NCBI RefSeq assembly: GCF_029350945.1
Contig: NZ_JARKMS010000008.1
Span: 13,524 to 77,523 of the forward strand
Source: Maribacter huludaoensis
GTDB lineage: Bacteria; Bacteroidota; Bacteroidia; Flavobacteriales; Flavobacteriaceae
Direction: 5' to 3'
Length of the DNA: 64,000 nt
A program made the position numbers and the translations under genes. Shown piece after piece: positions 1 through 10,349 of the stretch (position 1 is the first letter of the stretch; every line of letters begins with the position of its first letter). The notes beneath the pieces are model-generated. The model was given only the letters and a program-made list of their open reading frames with translations, made no database searches and was not told the origin of the DNA.

Positions 1-3000
1 GGGCGTACCCCCATCATTGATTTCAACCGTTCCATTTGATGGATCCGTTACCGTCAACGTACCATCACTAGGAATACCTAAATCATTATTTAAAATATCT
101 ATTTCAATCGGGGTATCCACCGGTGTCGAAACCATATCATCAATGGCATCTAAGTCTTCCATTGGCATTGTATCCGGATCAAGGTAATCAGGAACACCAT
201 CGTTATCGCTATCATCATTGGTAGGGTCACCGTCATTGTTGGCGTCCTCGTCCGGGGTGTCTATCCCGTCACCATCATCATCAAGGTCACGATAGTTTAC
301 GTCCTCTGTACCATCCGTATCAGGTAGGTCGCTTGCCGGGTCGTCTATCTCATCGTTCACATCGAAACCATCGTTCACATCTGAACCTTCGTAACCGTCG
401 TCAAGCCCGTCACCATCCGTATCAACACCGGTGAAGGCCTGATCAGGAATCCCGTCGAAATTGAAATCGTTGCCTTCGTTGTTATCGAAAACCAGATCGT
501 TGTCACTATCCAAATCTATATAATCCTCCGTATCGGTACCATCAGTATTCACAGGGGTTAGCCCATCGGGATAAGCACTATTGACCCCATCATTAGAAGC
601 ATACGTTGCGGCATCGTCATCGTTAGGGGCAATATAACCATCGGTGGTCTGTGCCTCTACGTTATCAGGAATACCATCGTCATCGCTATCGATATCAAGA
701 CGATTAGGTATGCCATCTCCATCAGTATCATTTTCTTCACATCCGATCCTAAAATCAGCCAGCCCGTAATACTCTCCATTGTCACAGTTCCATCCCGCAG
801 AAAACTCCCTACCGTTTATAGACTCTATCTGTAGCTCGATTTTATCCAAATCTTGTAAAACCTGGACCAAATCGCTTTCACTTCCGCTCCATACATTATC
901 AATCAACTCAAGTTCAATCAATTCCCACTGACCAGAATTGCTAAGACCCTCGACATTAAACGTGCTTTCAACTGAAATACCCGAACCGTGAAGTATTATC
1001 TGCATAGAACCGGCAACAGCTTGTTGTGGACCATTTCCGTCAGGTGTCCCATCTATCCAATAAAAGGACAATTTCTTCCCTAAAGGATCAGAAACTTGCA
1101 AGTTAAGGTTGTCAGGGCTTTCTACGAACATATCCCCTCCTACAGGATCACTCATTATTATAAAGTTACCATTGAAAAACCTTGGCACAATGTCCATTGA
1201 ACATCCCTCGTTTGTAAATGCCTCCGAAGAATGGACCATTGAAGGGCCCAGGCTCGTACCATTATTAAGATTATCTCCTATCCACCCTTCGTTATCAGCT
1301 TCGAAACTTATTCTGACACCAGTGTCACAGCTATCTTCCAAAACATCCAAAATACCGTCATTGTCATCATCAAGATCTACACTGTCAGGAACTCCGTCAC
1401 CATCGGTATCCAATTCACTATCAGGTCCAGAACTATCTGGATCAAGGTAATCGGGAACACCATCGTTATCGCTATCATCATTGGTAGGGTCACCGTCATT
1501 GTCGGCGTCCTCGTCTGGGGTGTCTATCCCGTCACCATCGTCATCAAGGTCACGGTAGTTTACGTCCTCCGTACCATCCGTATCAGGTAGGTCGCTCGCC
1601 GGGTCGTCTATCTCATCGTTCACATCGAAACCATCGTTCACATCTGAACCTTCATAACCGTCGTCAAGCCCGTCACCATCTGTATCAGCACCGGTGAAGG
1701 CCTGATCAGGGATCCCGTCGAAATTGAAATCGTTGCCCTCGTTGTTATCAAAAACCAGATCGTTGTCACTATCCAAATCTATATAATCCTCTGTATCGGT
1801 ACCATCAGTATCCACAGGCGTTAGCCCATCAGGATAAGCACTATTGACCCCATCATTAGAAGCATATGTTGCGGCATCGTCATCGTTAGGGGCAATATAA
1901 CCATCGGTAGTCTGTGCCTCTACGTTATCAGGAATACCATCGTCATCACTATCGATATCCAAATGGTTAGGAAGTCCATCATTGTCGGTATCCAAAGAAT
2001 CGGTCAAGGGATCGTTGTCCCCATCTAAATTTGGATCCTCAACACTGTCCAAAATTCCATCGTTATCATCATCAAGGTCTGCACTATCAGGAACTCCATC
2101 TCCATCGGTGTCAGGTCCAGAACTATCTGGATCTAAATAATTGGGAATGCCGTCATTATCGCTATCATCATTGGTAGGGTCACCGTCAGTGTTGGCGTCC
2201 TCGTTCGGAGTATCTATACCGTCACCATCGTCATCAAGGTCACGGTAGTTTACGTCCTCTGTACCGTCCGTATCAGGTAGGTCGCTCGCTGGGTCGTCTA
2301 TCTCATCGTTAACATCGAAACCATCATTCACATCTGAACCTTCATAACCGTCGTCAAGACCATCACCATCCGTATCAACACCGGTGAAGGCCTGATCAGG
2401 AATCCCGTCGAAATTGAAATCGTTGCCCTCGTTGTTATCCGGTACAGAATCATTGTCGCTATCTAAATCCCTATAATCAGGCTCCGCGTCACCATCTGTA
2501 TTAATCATATCAATACCTTGATTCCCAGAACCTTCATATGCATCATCAAGACCATCTTTATCACTATCCAAACCAGAAGGAGGAATATAATCATCAGTTA
2601 ACTGACCTTCTACATTATCCGGAATACCATCATTATCAGAATCTATATCGCGATAATCTGGTTTTGTATCTCCATCAGCACTATACTGAGGTTCTATACC
2701 TCCTTGCCCATAGACTTCGTCTAGTCCATCTCGAGTACTATCAATTCCATCAGGAGCAATATAACCAGCTGTAGATTGTGCTTCATAATTGTCTAGAATA
2801 CCGTCATTGTCAGAATCTATATCATGAAAATCAGGAATACCATCGCCATCAGTATCAATTGGACTTAAACCATTTTCATAAGAATCGTCAATTCCGTTAT
2901 TATCATTATCACCAACGGGGGGAATATAACCTTCGGAAGTCTGAGCTTCAACCTTATCTTTAATTCCATCATTGTCTGAATCAAAATCCCTATAATCAGG

Positions 3001-3627
3001 ATATGAATCTGAATCTGAATTAATTGGAATTATTCCAAAACCAAAACTGCCTTCGTAAGCATCGTCCAAACCATTTTGATTTGCATCAACACCTGAAGGA
3101 GCAACATATTCTAAATAAGGTTGTGATTCTATATTATCTCTAATACCATCAATATCAGAATCAAAATCCAAAAAATCCACAATTGCAGCTTTATCAGAAT
3201 TTATAGGTATAATTCCAAACCCATAAGACCCTTCATAAGCATCATCAAGACCATTATTGTTATTATCTATCCCTGACGGCGCAACATAGCTTGAAGTACG
3301 TTGACCTTCATAGTTATCAAGAATACCATCTCCGTCAGAGTCTATATCCAAATAATTTGGAATACCATCCCCATCCCTATCCGAAGGATTGGTCAAATAG
3401 TTACCATCTCCATCTTCGTTCTGGTCTTCAACTGTATCTAAAATACCATCATTATCTTTATCAACATCTTCAACAGACTGCTGAAAAATTTCTAAAGTTG
3501 TAGTATTCAATTTGGACCCAAACGCAAAAGACTGAGTTCCGCAAAGAAAAATGATAGATATACTAAATAGAAAAGTAAGCTTTACGGTACGAAAACCGTT
3601 AATTTTTAAAAAAGTAATTTTACCCAT
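1..3627 (-). CDS. Large secreted TSP3-repeat / laminin-B-like / Ig-like surface protein (C-terminus beyond window)
   Basis: The minus frame is open for 1,209 codons from ATG at 3627 to the window edge with no stop; I checked triplets across it. The N-terminus has a signal peptide (basic start, hydrophobic [14 protein letters not shown], then QSFA). From residue ~52 to ~760 it is a chain of acidic DxDxDGxxD thrombospondin type 3 repeats, which bind calcium. Residues ~767-962 (1327-742) form a different domain beginning [12 protein letters not shown] and containing a [12 protein letters not shown] stretch, resembling laminin B (IV) domains. More TSP3 repeats follow. From ~165 down it runs into text typical of Ig/cadherin-like tandem repeats ([14 protein letters not shown]). 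Such proteins in Flavobacteriia are usually cell-surface adhesins exported by type IX secretion; the sorting domain, if any, lies outside. An in-frame ATG at 3654 is an alternative start. Confidence 0.85.
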   Translation of the reverse strand, partial: MGKITFLKINGFRTVKLTFLFSISIIFLCGTQSFAFGSKLNTTTLEIFQQSVEDVDKDNDGILDTVEDQNEDGDGNYLTNPSDRDGDGIPNYLDIDSDGDGILDNYEGQRTSSYVAPSGIDNNNNGLDDAYEGSYGFGIIPINSDKAAIVDFLDFDSDIDGIRDNIESQPYLEYVAPSGVDANQNGLDDAYEGSFGFGIIPINSDSDSYPDYRDFDSDNDGIKDKVEAQTSEGYIPPVGDNDNNGIDDSYENGLSPIDTDGDGIPDFHDIDSDNDGILDNYEAQSTAGYIAPDGIDSTRDGLDEVYGQGGIEPQYSADGDTKPDYRDIDSDNDGIPDNVEGQLTDDYIPPSGLDSDKDGLDDAYEGSGNQGIDMINTDGDAEPDYRDLDSDNDSVPDNNEGNDFNFDGIPDQAFTGVDTDGDGLDDGYEGSDVNDGFDVNDEIDDPASDLPDTDGTEDVNYRDLDDDGDGIDTPNEDANTDGDPTNDDSDNDGIPNYLDPDSSGPDTDGDGVPDSADLDDDNDGILDSVEDPNLDGDNDPLTDSLDTDNDGLPNHLDIDSDDDGIPDNVEAQTTDGYIAPNDDDAATYASNDGVNSAYPDGLTPVDTDGTDTEDYIDLDSDNDLVFDNNEGNDFNFDGIPDQAFTGADTDGDGLDDGYEGSDVNDGFDVNDEIDDPASDLPDTDGTEDVNYRDLDDDGDGIDTPDEDADNDGDPTNDDSDNDGVPDYLDPDSSGPDSELDTDGDGVPDSVDLDDDNDGILDVLEDSCDTGVRISFEADNEGWIGDNLNNGTSLGPSMVHSSEAFTNEGCSMDIVPRFFNGNFIIMSDPVGGDMFVESPDNLNLQVSDPLGKKLSFYWIDGTPDGNGPQQAVAGSMQIILHGSGISVESTFNVEGLSNSGQWELIELELIDNVWSGSESDLVQVLQDLDKIELQIESINGREFSAGWNCDNGEYYGLADFRIGCEENDTDGDGIPNRLDIDSDDDGIPDNVEAQTTDGYIAPNDDDAATYASNDGVNSAYPDGLTPVNTDGTDTEDYIDLDSDNDLVFDNNEGNDFNFDGIPDQAFTGVDTDGDGLDDGYEGSDVNDGFDVNDEIDDPASDLPDTDGTEDVNYRDLDDDGDGIDTPDEDANNDGDPTNDDSDNDGVPDYLDPDTMPMEDLDAIDDMVSTPVDTPIEIDILNNDLGIPSDGTLTVTDPSNGTVEINDGGTP
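176..696 (-). repeat. Intragenic long direct repeat, copy A
   Basis: This 521-bp segment of the TSP3 coding region is nearly identical to 1439-1959 with a constant offset of 1263 bp (421 codons, so in frame) and no indel that I can see. Differences are scattered single bases. Confidence 0.85.
1439..1959 (-). repeat. Intragenic long direct repeat, copy B
   Basis: This is the partner of 176-696 (offset 1263) and is also matched in part by 2129-2439 (offset 690 bp, 230 codons). Identity at DNA level, including silent positions, suggests recent duplication or gene conversion. The B/C similarity continues below 1439 with one short in-frame length difference. Confidence 0.85.
2129..2439 (-). repeat. 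Intragenic long direct repeat, copy C (partial)
   Basis: This 311-bp segment matches the low-coordinate part of copies A and B (offset 1953 from A, 690 from B) and diverges abruptly after gttgttatc at 2431-2439. Confidence 0.8.
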
Positions 3628-3995
3628 AAGTGTTAGTGTTTTACTAAGCACCATGGCATTTGGTAGTGTTTTTGCTTGTTCGTTATAAGAAAGTGGGGCT
3701 GTCTTATTTAACGATGCTAAGATATATTATTAATGAATGAACTCAAATTCTTTTTCGATTAACCATGTAAATAAAGGGGTAATCGGAATAGAAAGCGCTA
3801 TATTATATTAAGAATATTTAACATTTCAATAGTATCTACGAGCAATTCTTAATAAAAGACTATCAAATTTAAATTATATGTGGACACAATTTACCCAATA
3901 ATTCACAATGCTCATAAAATCAGCATTATACACCTTAAAGAATCAACATAAATATTAAGAATCGAATTTGTATTACTTTTGCACAAATTTTAAAT
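3628..3995. other. Intergenic region between divergent TSP3 gene and prfC
   Basis: This is 368 bp of AT-rich sequence with no ORF of substance. It must carry the promoters of both divergent genes. I can recognise only the -7 element in front of prfC. I see no RNA gene or long inverted repeat. Confidence 0.6.
3974..3981 (+). promoter_or_regulatory. Candidate -7 promoter element for prfC
   Basis: TACTTTTG fits the Bacteroidota -7 consensus TAnnTTTG and ends 14 nt before the prfC ATG. I see no TTG at the usual ~19-bp distance upstream, so the -33 element is weak or absent. Confidence 0.5.
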
Positions 3996-5585
3996 ATGAC
4001 CTTTAAGCAAGAAATAGCACGCAGAAGAACTTTCGGCATAATTTCTCACCCCGATGCAGGTAAAACTACATTAACTGAAAAATTATTATTATTTGGAGGA
4101 GCGATCCAAGAAGCAGGAGCTGTTAAAAATAATAAGATCAAAAAAACTGCTACCAGTGATTTTATGGAGATTGAAAGGCAAAGAGGAATTTCTGTGGCCA
4201 CTTCTGTTCTTGCTTTTAATTATAAGGATAAAAAAATTAATATTCTAGACACACCTGGTCATAAAGATTTTGCCGAAGATACTTTCAGAACTTTAACTGC
4301 TGTCGATAGTGTTATAGTTGTAATAGATGTTGCTAAAGGTGTTGAAGAGCAAACCGTTAAATTGGTAGAAGTTTGTAGAATGAGAAAAATACCAATGCTG
4401 GTATTTATTAACAAGTTAGACAGAGAAGGGCAAGATGCTTTTGACCTTCTTGATGAATTAGAACAAAAATTAGGACTTTCAGTTACTCCTTTGAGCTTTC
4501 CTATTGGTATGGGTTACGACTTCAAAGGCATTTACAATATTTATGAAAAAAATATAAACCTCTTTAGTGGCGATAGTAAAAAAAACATTGAAGAAACTAT
4601 TGCTTTTGACGATGTAACCAATCCAGAATTAGATAAAATTATAGGAAGCAAAGCAGCCGGTGACCTTAGAGATAATTTAGAATTAGTTTGGGGAGTTTAC
4701 CCTGGTTTTGACAAAGAACTTTACCTTAAAGGCGATCAACAGCCCGTATTCTTTGGATCTGCTCTTAACAATTTTGGTGTACGGGAGTTATTGGATTGTT
4801 TTGTACAAATTGCCCCAACACCCCGCTCCAAACATGCCGAAGAACGATTAGTTGAAGCCAATGAAAAAGATATGACAGGGTTTGTCTTTAAAATTCACGC
4901 AAATATGGATCCTAAACACAGAGACAGATTAGCTTTTATTAAAATTGTATCTGGCACATTTGAAAGGAACAAACCTTATTTGCATGTAAGAAATGGCAAA
5001 AAGTTAAAATTTTCAAGTCCAAACGCATTCTTTGCCGAAAAAAAAGAGATTGTAGACATTTCCTATCCTGGTGATATTGTAGGGTTACACGATACCGGCA
5101 ACTTTAAAATTGGTGATACACTAACAGAGGGTGAAAGCTTACATTATAAAGGTATTCCAAGCTTCTCTCCTGAGCATTTTAGATATATAAACAATGCAGA
5201 CCCAATGAAGTCTAAACAGCTCTACAAGGGTATTGACCAATTAATGGACGAAGGTGTTGCTCAATTATTTACTCTAGAATTAAATGGAAGAAAAGTTATT
5301 GGTACAGTAGGTGCATTACAATTTGAAGTTATTCAATATAGACTTGAACATGAATATGGGGCTAAATGTAGTTATGAAAACTTTAATGTATATAAGGCTT
5401 GCTGGGTAGGAACGGAAAACAGAAAATCCGATGAGTTTAAAGAATTTGAACGTGTGAAACAAAAGTTCTTGGCCAAGGATAAAAAAGGGCAATTGGTATT
5501 TCTAGCAGACTCTCAATTTTCTCTACAAATGACCCAACAAAAATACCCTTCGGTAAAACTACATTTTACTTCTGAATTTGAATAA
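3996..5585 (+). CDS. prfC: Peptide chain release factor 3 (RF3)
   Basis: This is a translational GTPase that removes RF1/RF2 from the ribosome after peptide release. At 529 aa it has the usual RF3 length. The G1 P-loop SHPDAGKTTLTE lies near residue 18, the switch region near TSDFMEIERQRGIS, G3 is DTPGHKDFAEDT and G4 is NKLDR. The C-terminal part ends with the family-typical PSVKLHFTSEF. The start at 3996 puts the conserved FKQEIARRRTFGIISHPD at the N-terminus. It is a single-gene unit with a -7 element just upstream and a strong terminator right after the stop. There is no Shine-Dalgarno, as expected for this phylum. Confidence 0.97.
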   Translation: MTFKQEIARRRTFGIISHPDAGKTTLTEKLLLFGGAIQEAGAVKNNKIKKTATSDFMEIERQRGISVATSVLAFNYKDKKINILDTPGHKDFAEDTFRTLTAVDSVIVVIDVAKGVEEQTVKLVEVCRMRKIPMLVFINKLDREGQDAFDLLDELEQKLGLSVTPLSFPIGMGYDFKGIYNIYEKNINLFSGDSKKNIEETIAFDDVTNPELDKIIGSKAAGDLRDNLELVWGVYPGFDKELYLKGDQQPVFFGSALNNFGVRELLDCFVQIAPTPRSKHAEERLVEANEKDMTGFVFKIHANMDPKHRDRLAFIKIVSGTFERNKPYLHVRNGKKLKFSSPNAFFAEKKEIVDISYPGDIVGLHDTGNFKIGDTLTEGESLHYKGIPSFSPEHFRYINNADPMKSKQLYKGIDQLMDEGVAQLFTLELNGRKVIGTVGALQFEVIQYRLEHEYGAKCSYENFNVYKACWVGTENRKSDEFKEFERVKQKFLAKDKKGQLVFLADSQFSLQMTQQKYPSVKLHFTSEFE

Positions 5586-5620
5586 AAAAAAAGCCCACCT
5601 AGAAAGGTGGGCTTTTTTTA
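5586..5620. terminator. Bidirectional terminator between prfC and DUF3467 gene
   Basis: An inverted repeat AAGCCCACCT-agaa-AGGTGGGCTT is flanked by an A-run on the left and a T-run on the right, so it can stop transcripts from both sides. Its right edge overlaps the stop codon of the minus-strand gene (5618-5620). Confidence 0.93.
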
Positions 5621-5932
5621 TGCTTCTCCGGTCGGACCAAAATTCATGGGTATCGAAGGTTGCTCATAATCTTTGATAGTTCCATTGGCTTTTTCAAACC
5701 TCTGAACGTTATCGTTTAAAGCCTTTAAAAACTTTTTTGCATGTTGCGGGGTTAGTATTATTCTACTTTTAACCTTTGCTTTTGGCGCCCCTGGCATCAT
5801 ACTAATAAAATCAACTACAAATTCTGAAACTGAATGATTTATAATAGCCAAATTGGAATAAATTCCCTCTGCCATCTTCTCATCCAATTCGATATTTATT
5901 TGCTTTTGATTCGGATTTTTATTGTCACTCAT
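5618..5932 (-). CDS. DUF3467 family protein
   Basis: This is a 104-aa soluble protein with no signal or membrane segment. It matches what I know of DUF3467, a small conserved family in Bacteroidota with NIELDEKMAEGIYSNLAIINHS near the start and a PKAKVKSRIILTPQHAKKF stretch, function unknown. It lies 56 bp downstream of rpoC as the last gene of the rpoBC operon and ends inside the shared terminator. The conserved position suggests a role near transcription, but that is inference. The family resemblance is strong; the function is not known. Confidence 0.85.
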   Translation of the reverse strand: MSDNKNPNQKQINIELDEKMAEGIYSNLAIINHSVSEFVVDFISMMPGAPKAKVKSRIILTPQHAKKFLKALNDNVQRFEKANGTIKDYEQPSIPMNFGPTGEA

Positions 5933-5988
5933 ACTTAAATATTATTGAAAAAATAACCCCCAAATAAAATTTGAGGGTTATTATAATT

Positions 5989-8900
5989 TTAGAATCTTAA
6001 TGCCTCTTTTCTGGCCATTATTTCATCATATTCTTCTTTTGATCCAACTATAATGCTATCATAGTCTCTCATACCGGTACCTGCCGGAATCTTATGACCA
6101 ACAATAACATTCTCCTTAAGACCTTCTAACGTGTCAATTTTACCGCTAACAGCAGCTTCATTTAATACTTTAGTTGTTTCTTGGAACGATGCAGCAGAAA
6201 TAAACGATTTCGTCTGCAATGAAGCTCTAGTAATACCTTGTAGTATTGGAGTTGCGGTTGCCGAAACAGCATCCCTAGCTTCGACCAAAGTTTTATCTCC
6301 ACGTCTCAATAGAGAATTTTCATCCCTTAACTCCCTAGGAGTTACGATCTGACCTGGTTTAAGATTCTCAGAATCTCCTGCTTCCATTACCACTTTCTTG
6401 CCAAAGATTTCATCATTCTCCCTAATAAAATCATCTTTGTGAATCAATTGATTCTCTAAGAAAATAGTATCACCTGGATCTTGAATTCTTACTTTACGCA
6501 TCATCTGTCTAACAACGACCTCAAAGTGCTTATCATTGATTTTCACCCCTTGCAGTCTATAAACTTCCTGAACTTCATTTACCAAGTATTGCTGAACAGC
6601 AGATGGACCTTTAATAGCCAAGATATCTTCTGGAGTAATAGAACCATCTGACAATGGCATACCCGCCCTAACATAATCGTTTTCTTGTACTAAGATTTGA
6701 TTAGAAAGTTTTACTAGATATTTCTTCACTTCACCTAATTTAGATTCAATGATGATTTCTCTATTACCTCTCTTGATCTTTCCAAAAGAAACTACACCGT
6801 CAATTTCAGACACTACAGCAGGGTTTGATGGATTTCTTGCCTCGAACAACTCAGTAACTCTTGGTAGACCACCAGTAATATCTCCTGCCTTAGCAGATTT
6901 ACGTGGAATCTTAACCAATGTTTTACCTTCCTTAATTTTATCACCGTCGTCTACCATGATATGTGAACCTACCGGTAAATTGTATGAACGTAGCGTCTCG
7001 CCCTTTGCATCTTGAATCAATAATGTTGGTATCAACTTCTTGTTTCTAGACTCAGAAATCACTTTCTCCTGGAAACCAGTCTGCTCATCAATCTCTACTT
7101 GATAAGTTACACCTTGCTCAATATTTTCATAAGCTATCTTACCCGGGAATTCTGAAACAATAACACCATTATAAGGATCCCAAGAACAAATAACATCTCC
7201 TTTGGTCACCTTTGCCCCGTTTTCAACGAATAATTGTGAACCGTAAGGTATATTGTTTGTACTTAACGTAATTCCTGTTTTGGCATCTACAACTTTTATT
7301 TCACTTGTTCTAGATATTACAATTTCAGCAGGATTACCGTCTGAACCTTCTCCAGTTACCGTTCTTAAATCTTCAATCTCGGCAATACCAGAGAAACGAA
7401 CCTCTAATTTGTTATCCTCAGAAATGTTACCTGCAATACCCCCTACGTGAAATGTTCTAAGCGTAAGTTGCGTACCTGGCTCACCAATTGATTGAGCTGC
7501 AACAACACCAACTGCTTCACCCCTTTGTACCATCTTATTAGTAGAAAGATTTCTACCGTAACATTTAGCACAAATTCCTTTTTCGGCTTCACAAGTAAGT
7601 GCAGAACGAACCTCGATTTTTTCAATCGGAGACGCTTCAACTCTCTTAACATCGGATTCCATAATTTGCTGTCCCGCCTCAAGAACTAATTCTTCGGTCA
7701 TTGGGTTGTATACGTCATGTAAAGAAACACGACCTAATATTCTTTCACCTAAGCTTTCAACAATCTCTTCATTCTTCTTAAGCGCCTGAACTTCTACACC
7801 TCTAAGTGTTTCACAATCTTCAGTGTTGATAATAACATCTTGTGAAACATCTACCAATCTTCGTGTTAAGTAACCTGCATCAGCCGTTTTTAAAGCGGTA
7901 TCCGCAAGACCCTTACGCGCACCGTGAGTAGAAATAAAGTACTCAAGGATAGAAAGACCTTCTTTAAAGTTAGAAAGAATTGGGTTTTCAATAATTTCAC
8001 CACCACCGGCAGTAGATTTTTTAGGCTTAGCCATCAAACCACGCATACCTGTCAACTGACGAATTTGCTCTTTAGAACCCCTTGCACCAGAATCAAGCAT
8101 CATATATACCGAGTTGAAACCTTGCTGATCCTCACGGATACGTTTCATAGCCAACTCCGTCAATTGAGCGTTAGTAGATGTCCAAACATCAATAACTTGA
8201 TTATATCTTTCATTGTTAGTAATAAGGCCCATATTATAATTGGCCATAATACCATCAACTTGAACATTGGCTTCGCCAATCATGTCCATTTTTTCTGCAG
8301 GAATAATAATATCTCCCAAACTAAAGGATAATCCACCTTTGAAAGCGAATTCATAACCCATAGTCTTAATCTTATCCAAGAATGCAGCTGTTACAGGTAC
8401 ACTTGTTACGGCCAAAATATCCCCAATAATATTTCTTAGAGCTTTCTTATTCAATACTTGGTTTATATAACCTGCTTCCTCAGGTACGTGATTATTAAAT
8501 AATACACGACCTACGGTTGTAGGTATAATTTTATAAACCAATTCACCTTCTTCATTGAAATCTTTGGCCCTAACTTTAATACCGGCATTAAGGTTTACCT
8601 TACCTTCATTAAAGGCAATCTCAACCTCTTCAGCAGAGTAGAATGTTAAACCTTCACCAATAATTGGAACTTCTGGTGTTGATTTACGCTCTTTGGTCAT
8701 ATAGTAAAGACCCAAGACCATATCCTGCGATGGTACCGTAATAGGAGAACCATTAGCTGGGTTTAATATATTTTGAGAAGCAAGCATCAATAATTGCGCT
8801 TCTAAAATTGCCTCTGGTCCTAATGGCAAGTGAACTGCCATTTGATCCCCATCAAAATCCGCATTAAATGCAGTACAAGCCAATGGGTGAAGACGAATTG

Positions 8901-10287
8901 CTTTACCTTCTATTAATTTAGGCTGGAATGCTTGAATACCTAAACGGTGTAAGGTAGGTGCCCTGTTCAATAATACCGGGTGACCTTTCAATACATTTTC
9001 TAAAATATCCCAAACAACAGGCTCTTTTTTGTCTATTATTTTCTTAGCGGACTTCACTGTCTTAACAATCCCTCTTTCAATTAGCTTTCTAATTACAAAA
9101 GGTTTGTATAATTCAGCAGCCATATCTTTTGGTAGACCACATTCAAATAAGTTCAATTCTGGTCCAACAACAATTACCGAACGTGCAGAATAATCAACAC
9201 GTTTCCCTAGTAAGTTTTGACGGAAACGACCTTGCTTTCCTTTCAAAGAATCTGAAAGTGATTTCAATGGTCTATTAGATTCTGTCTTTACTGCAGATGC
9301 CTTTCTAGTGTTGTCAAACAAAGAATCTACCGCCTCTTGAAGCATACGTTTTTCATTACGTAATATTACTTCTGGCGCTTTTATCTCTACCAATCTTTTC
9401 AAACGGTTGTTACGTATAATAACCCTTCTATAAAGATCATTTAAATCTGAAGTTGCAAAACGACCACCATCTAATGGCACTAACGGACGTAATTCTGGCG
9501 GTATAACCGGAATTACCTTCATTATCATCCATTCTGGCTCGTTTTCTCTATTTTCTTGAGACTCCCTTAAAGCTTCTACTACTTGCAAACGCTTTAACGC
9601 TTCTGTTTTACGTTGCTTAGAAGTTTCCGTATTCGCCTTATGCCTAAGCTCAAAAGAAAGTTCTTTTAGATTAATTCTTCCAAGTAAATCAATCAAACAC
9701 TCTGCACCCATTTTGGCAATGAACTTATTTGGGTCAGAATCTTCTAAGTATTGATTTTCTTGAGGAATAGTATCAATAATATTTAAATACTCTTCTTCGG
9801 TCAAGAAATCCATCTTCTGAATTTCCTCTCCTTCAGGACCTTTAGCTATACCTGGTTGAATTACTACATAACGCTCGTAGTAAATAATCATATCCAATTT
9901 CTTGGAAGGTAAACCTAATAAATATCCTATTTTGTTCGGTAAAGAACGGAAATACCATATATGAGCAACCGGTACTACCAAGTTAATATGACCTACACGG
10001 TCTCTACGAACTTTTTTCTCCGTAACCTCTACACCACAACGGTCACAAACGATCCCACGGTAACGAATACGCTTATATTTACCACAAGCACACTCATAAT
10101 CCTTAACAGGACCAAAAATACGCTCACAAAATAAACCGTCACGTTCTGGTTTGTGAGTTCTATAGTTAATTGTTTCAGGCTTTAAAACTTCCCCTCTAGA
10201 CTCTGCCAAAATAGACTCTGGCGAAGCTAATCCTATTGAAATTTTATCGAACCTTTTTACTGGGTTATTATCTTTTATTCTAGCCAT
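5989..10287 (-). CDS. rpoC: DNA-directed RNA polymerase subunit beta'
   Basis: At 1,432 aa this is the typical Bacteroidota size. The N-terminal zinc finger (CACGKYKRI...CDRCG) lies near residues 65-85. The catalytic magnesium loop [15 protein letters not shown] is near residue 470, followed by bridge helix and trigger-loop regions. The second zinc site ([13 protein letters not shown]) is near 895-905, and the C-terminus has the conserved [20 protein letters not shown]. It follows rpoB after 62 bp on the same strand, and the two form the core of the polymerase. No frameshift or insertion stands out. Confidence 0.99.
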   Translation of the reverse strand: MARIKDNNPVKRFDKISIGLASPESILAESRGEVLKPETINYRTHKPERDGLFCERIFGPVKDYECACGKYKRIRYRGIVCDRCGVEVTEKKVRRDRVGHINLVVPVAHIWYFRSLPNKIGYLLGLPSKKLDMIIYYERYVVIQPGIAKGPEGEEIQKMDFLTEEEYLNIIDTIPQENQYLEDSDPNKFIAKMGAECLIDLLGRINLKELSFELRHKANTETSKQRKTEALKRLQVVEALRESQENRENEPEWMIMKVIPVIPPELRPLVPLDGGRFATSDLNDLYRRVIIRNNRLKRLVEIKAPEVILRNEKRMLQEAVDSLFDNTRKASAVKTESNRPLKSLSDSLKGKQGRFRQNLLGKRVDYSARSVIVVGPELNLFECGLPKDMAAELYKPFVIRKLIERGIVKTVKSAKKIIDKKEPVVWDILENVLKGHPVLLNRAPTLHRLGIQAFQPKLIEGKAIRLHPLACTAFNADFDGDQMAVHLPLGPEAILEAQLLMLASQNILNPANGSPITVPSQDMVLGLYYMTKERKSTPEVPIIGEGLTFYSAEEVEIAFNEGKVNLNAGIKVRAKDFNEEGELVYKIIPTTVGRVLFNNHVPEEAGYINQVLNKKALRNIIGDILAVTSVPVTAAFLDKIKTMGYEFAFKGGLSFSLGDIIIPAEKMDMIGEANVQVDGIMANYNMGLITNNERYNQVIDVWTSTNAQLTELAMKRIREDQQGFNSVYMMLDSGARGSKEQIRQLTGMRGLMAKPKKSTAGGGEIIENPILSNFKEGLSILEYFISTHGARKGLADTALKTADAGYLTRRLVDVSQDVIINTEDCETLRGVEVQALKKNEEIVESLGERILGRVSLHDVYNPMTEELVLEAGQQIMESDVKRVEASPIEKIEVRSALTCEAEKGICAKCYGRNLSTNKMVQRGEAVGVVAAQSIGEPGTQLTLRTFHVGGIAGNISEDNKLEVRFSGIAEIEDLRTVTGEGSDGNPAEIVISRTSEIKVVDAKTGITLSTNNIPYGSQLFVENGAKVTKGDVICSWDPYNGVIVSEFPGKIAYENIEQGVTYQVEIDEQTGFQEKVISESRNKKLIPTLLIQDAKGETLRSYNLPVGSHIMVDDGDKIKEGKTLVKIPRKSAKAGDITGGLPRVTELFEARNPSNPAVVSEIDGVVSFGKIKRGNREIIIESKLGEVKKYLVKLSNQILVQENDYVRAGMPLSDGSITPEDILAIKGPSAVQQYLVNEVQEVYRLQGVKINDKHFEVVVRQMMRKVRIQDPGDTIFLENQLIHKDDFIRENDEIFGKKVVMEAGDSENLKPGQIVTPRELRDENSLLRRGDKTLVEARDAVSATATPILQGITRASLQTKSFISAASFQETTKVLNEAAVSGKIDTLEGLKENVIVGHKIPAGTGMRDYDSIIVGSKEEYDEIMARKEALRF

Positions 10288-10349
10288 AATAGCGTGCTGA
10301 TAATGTTTTAATTTGTTTTACTTAATAGTCTTCAATATAAAATATTGAA

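Noticed and set aside
176..2439. Regular repeats that might suggest a CRISPR array
   Set aside because: Repeats are long, coding, in frame and lack uniform short spacers; they are protein-domain repeats.
2538..3503. Plus-strand ORFs rich in His, Tyr and Leu ([13 protein letters not shown])
   Set aside because: They are antisense readings of the repetitive TSP3 codons (GAT, GAC, AAT) of the minus-strand gene; composition is explained by that.
7924..8331. Plus-strand ORF of 135 codons inside rpoC
   Set aside because: Antisense to highly conserved rpoC sequence and without a recognisable family.
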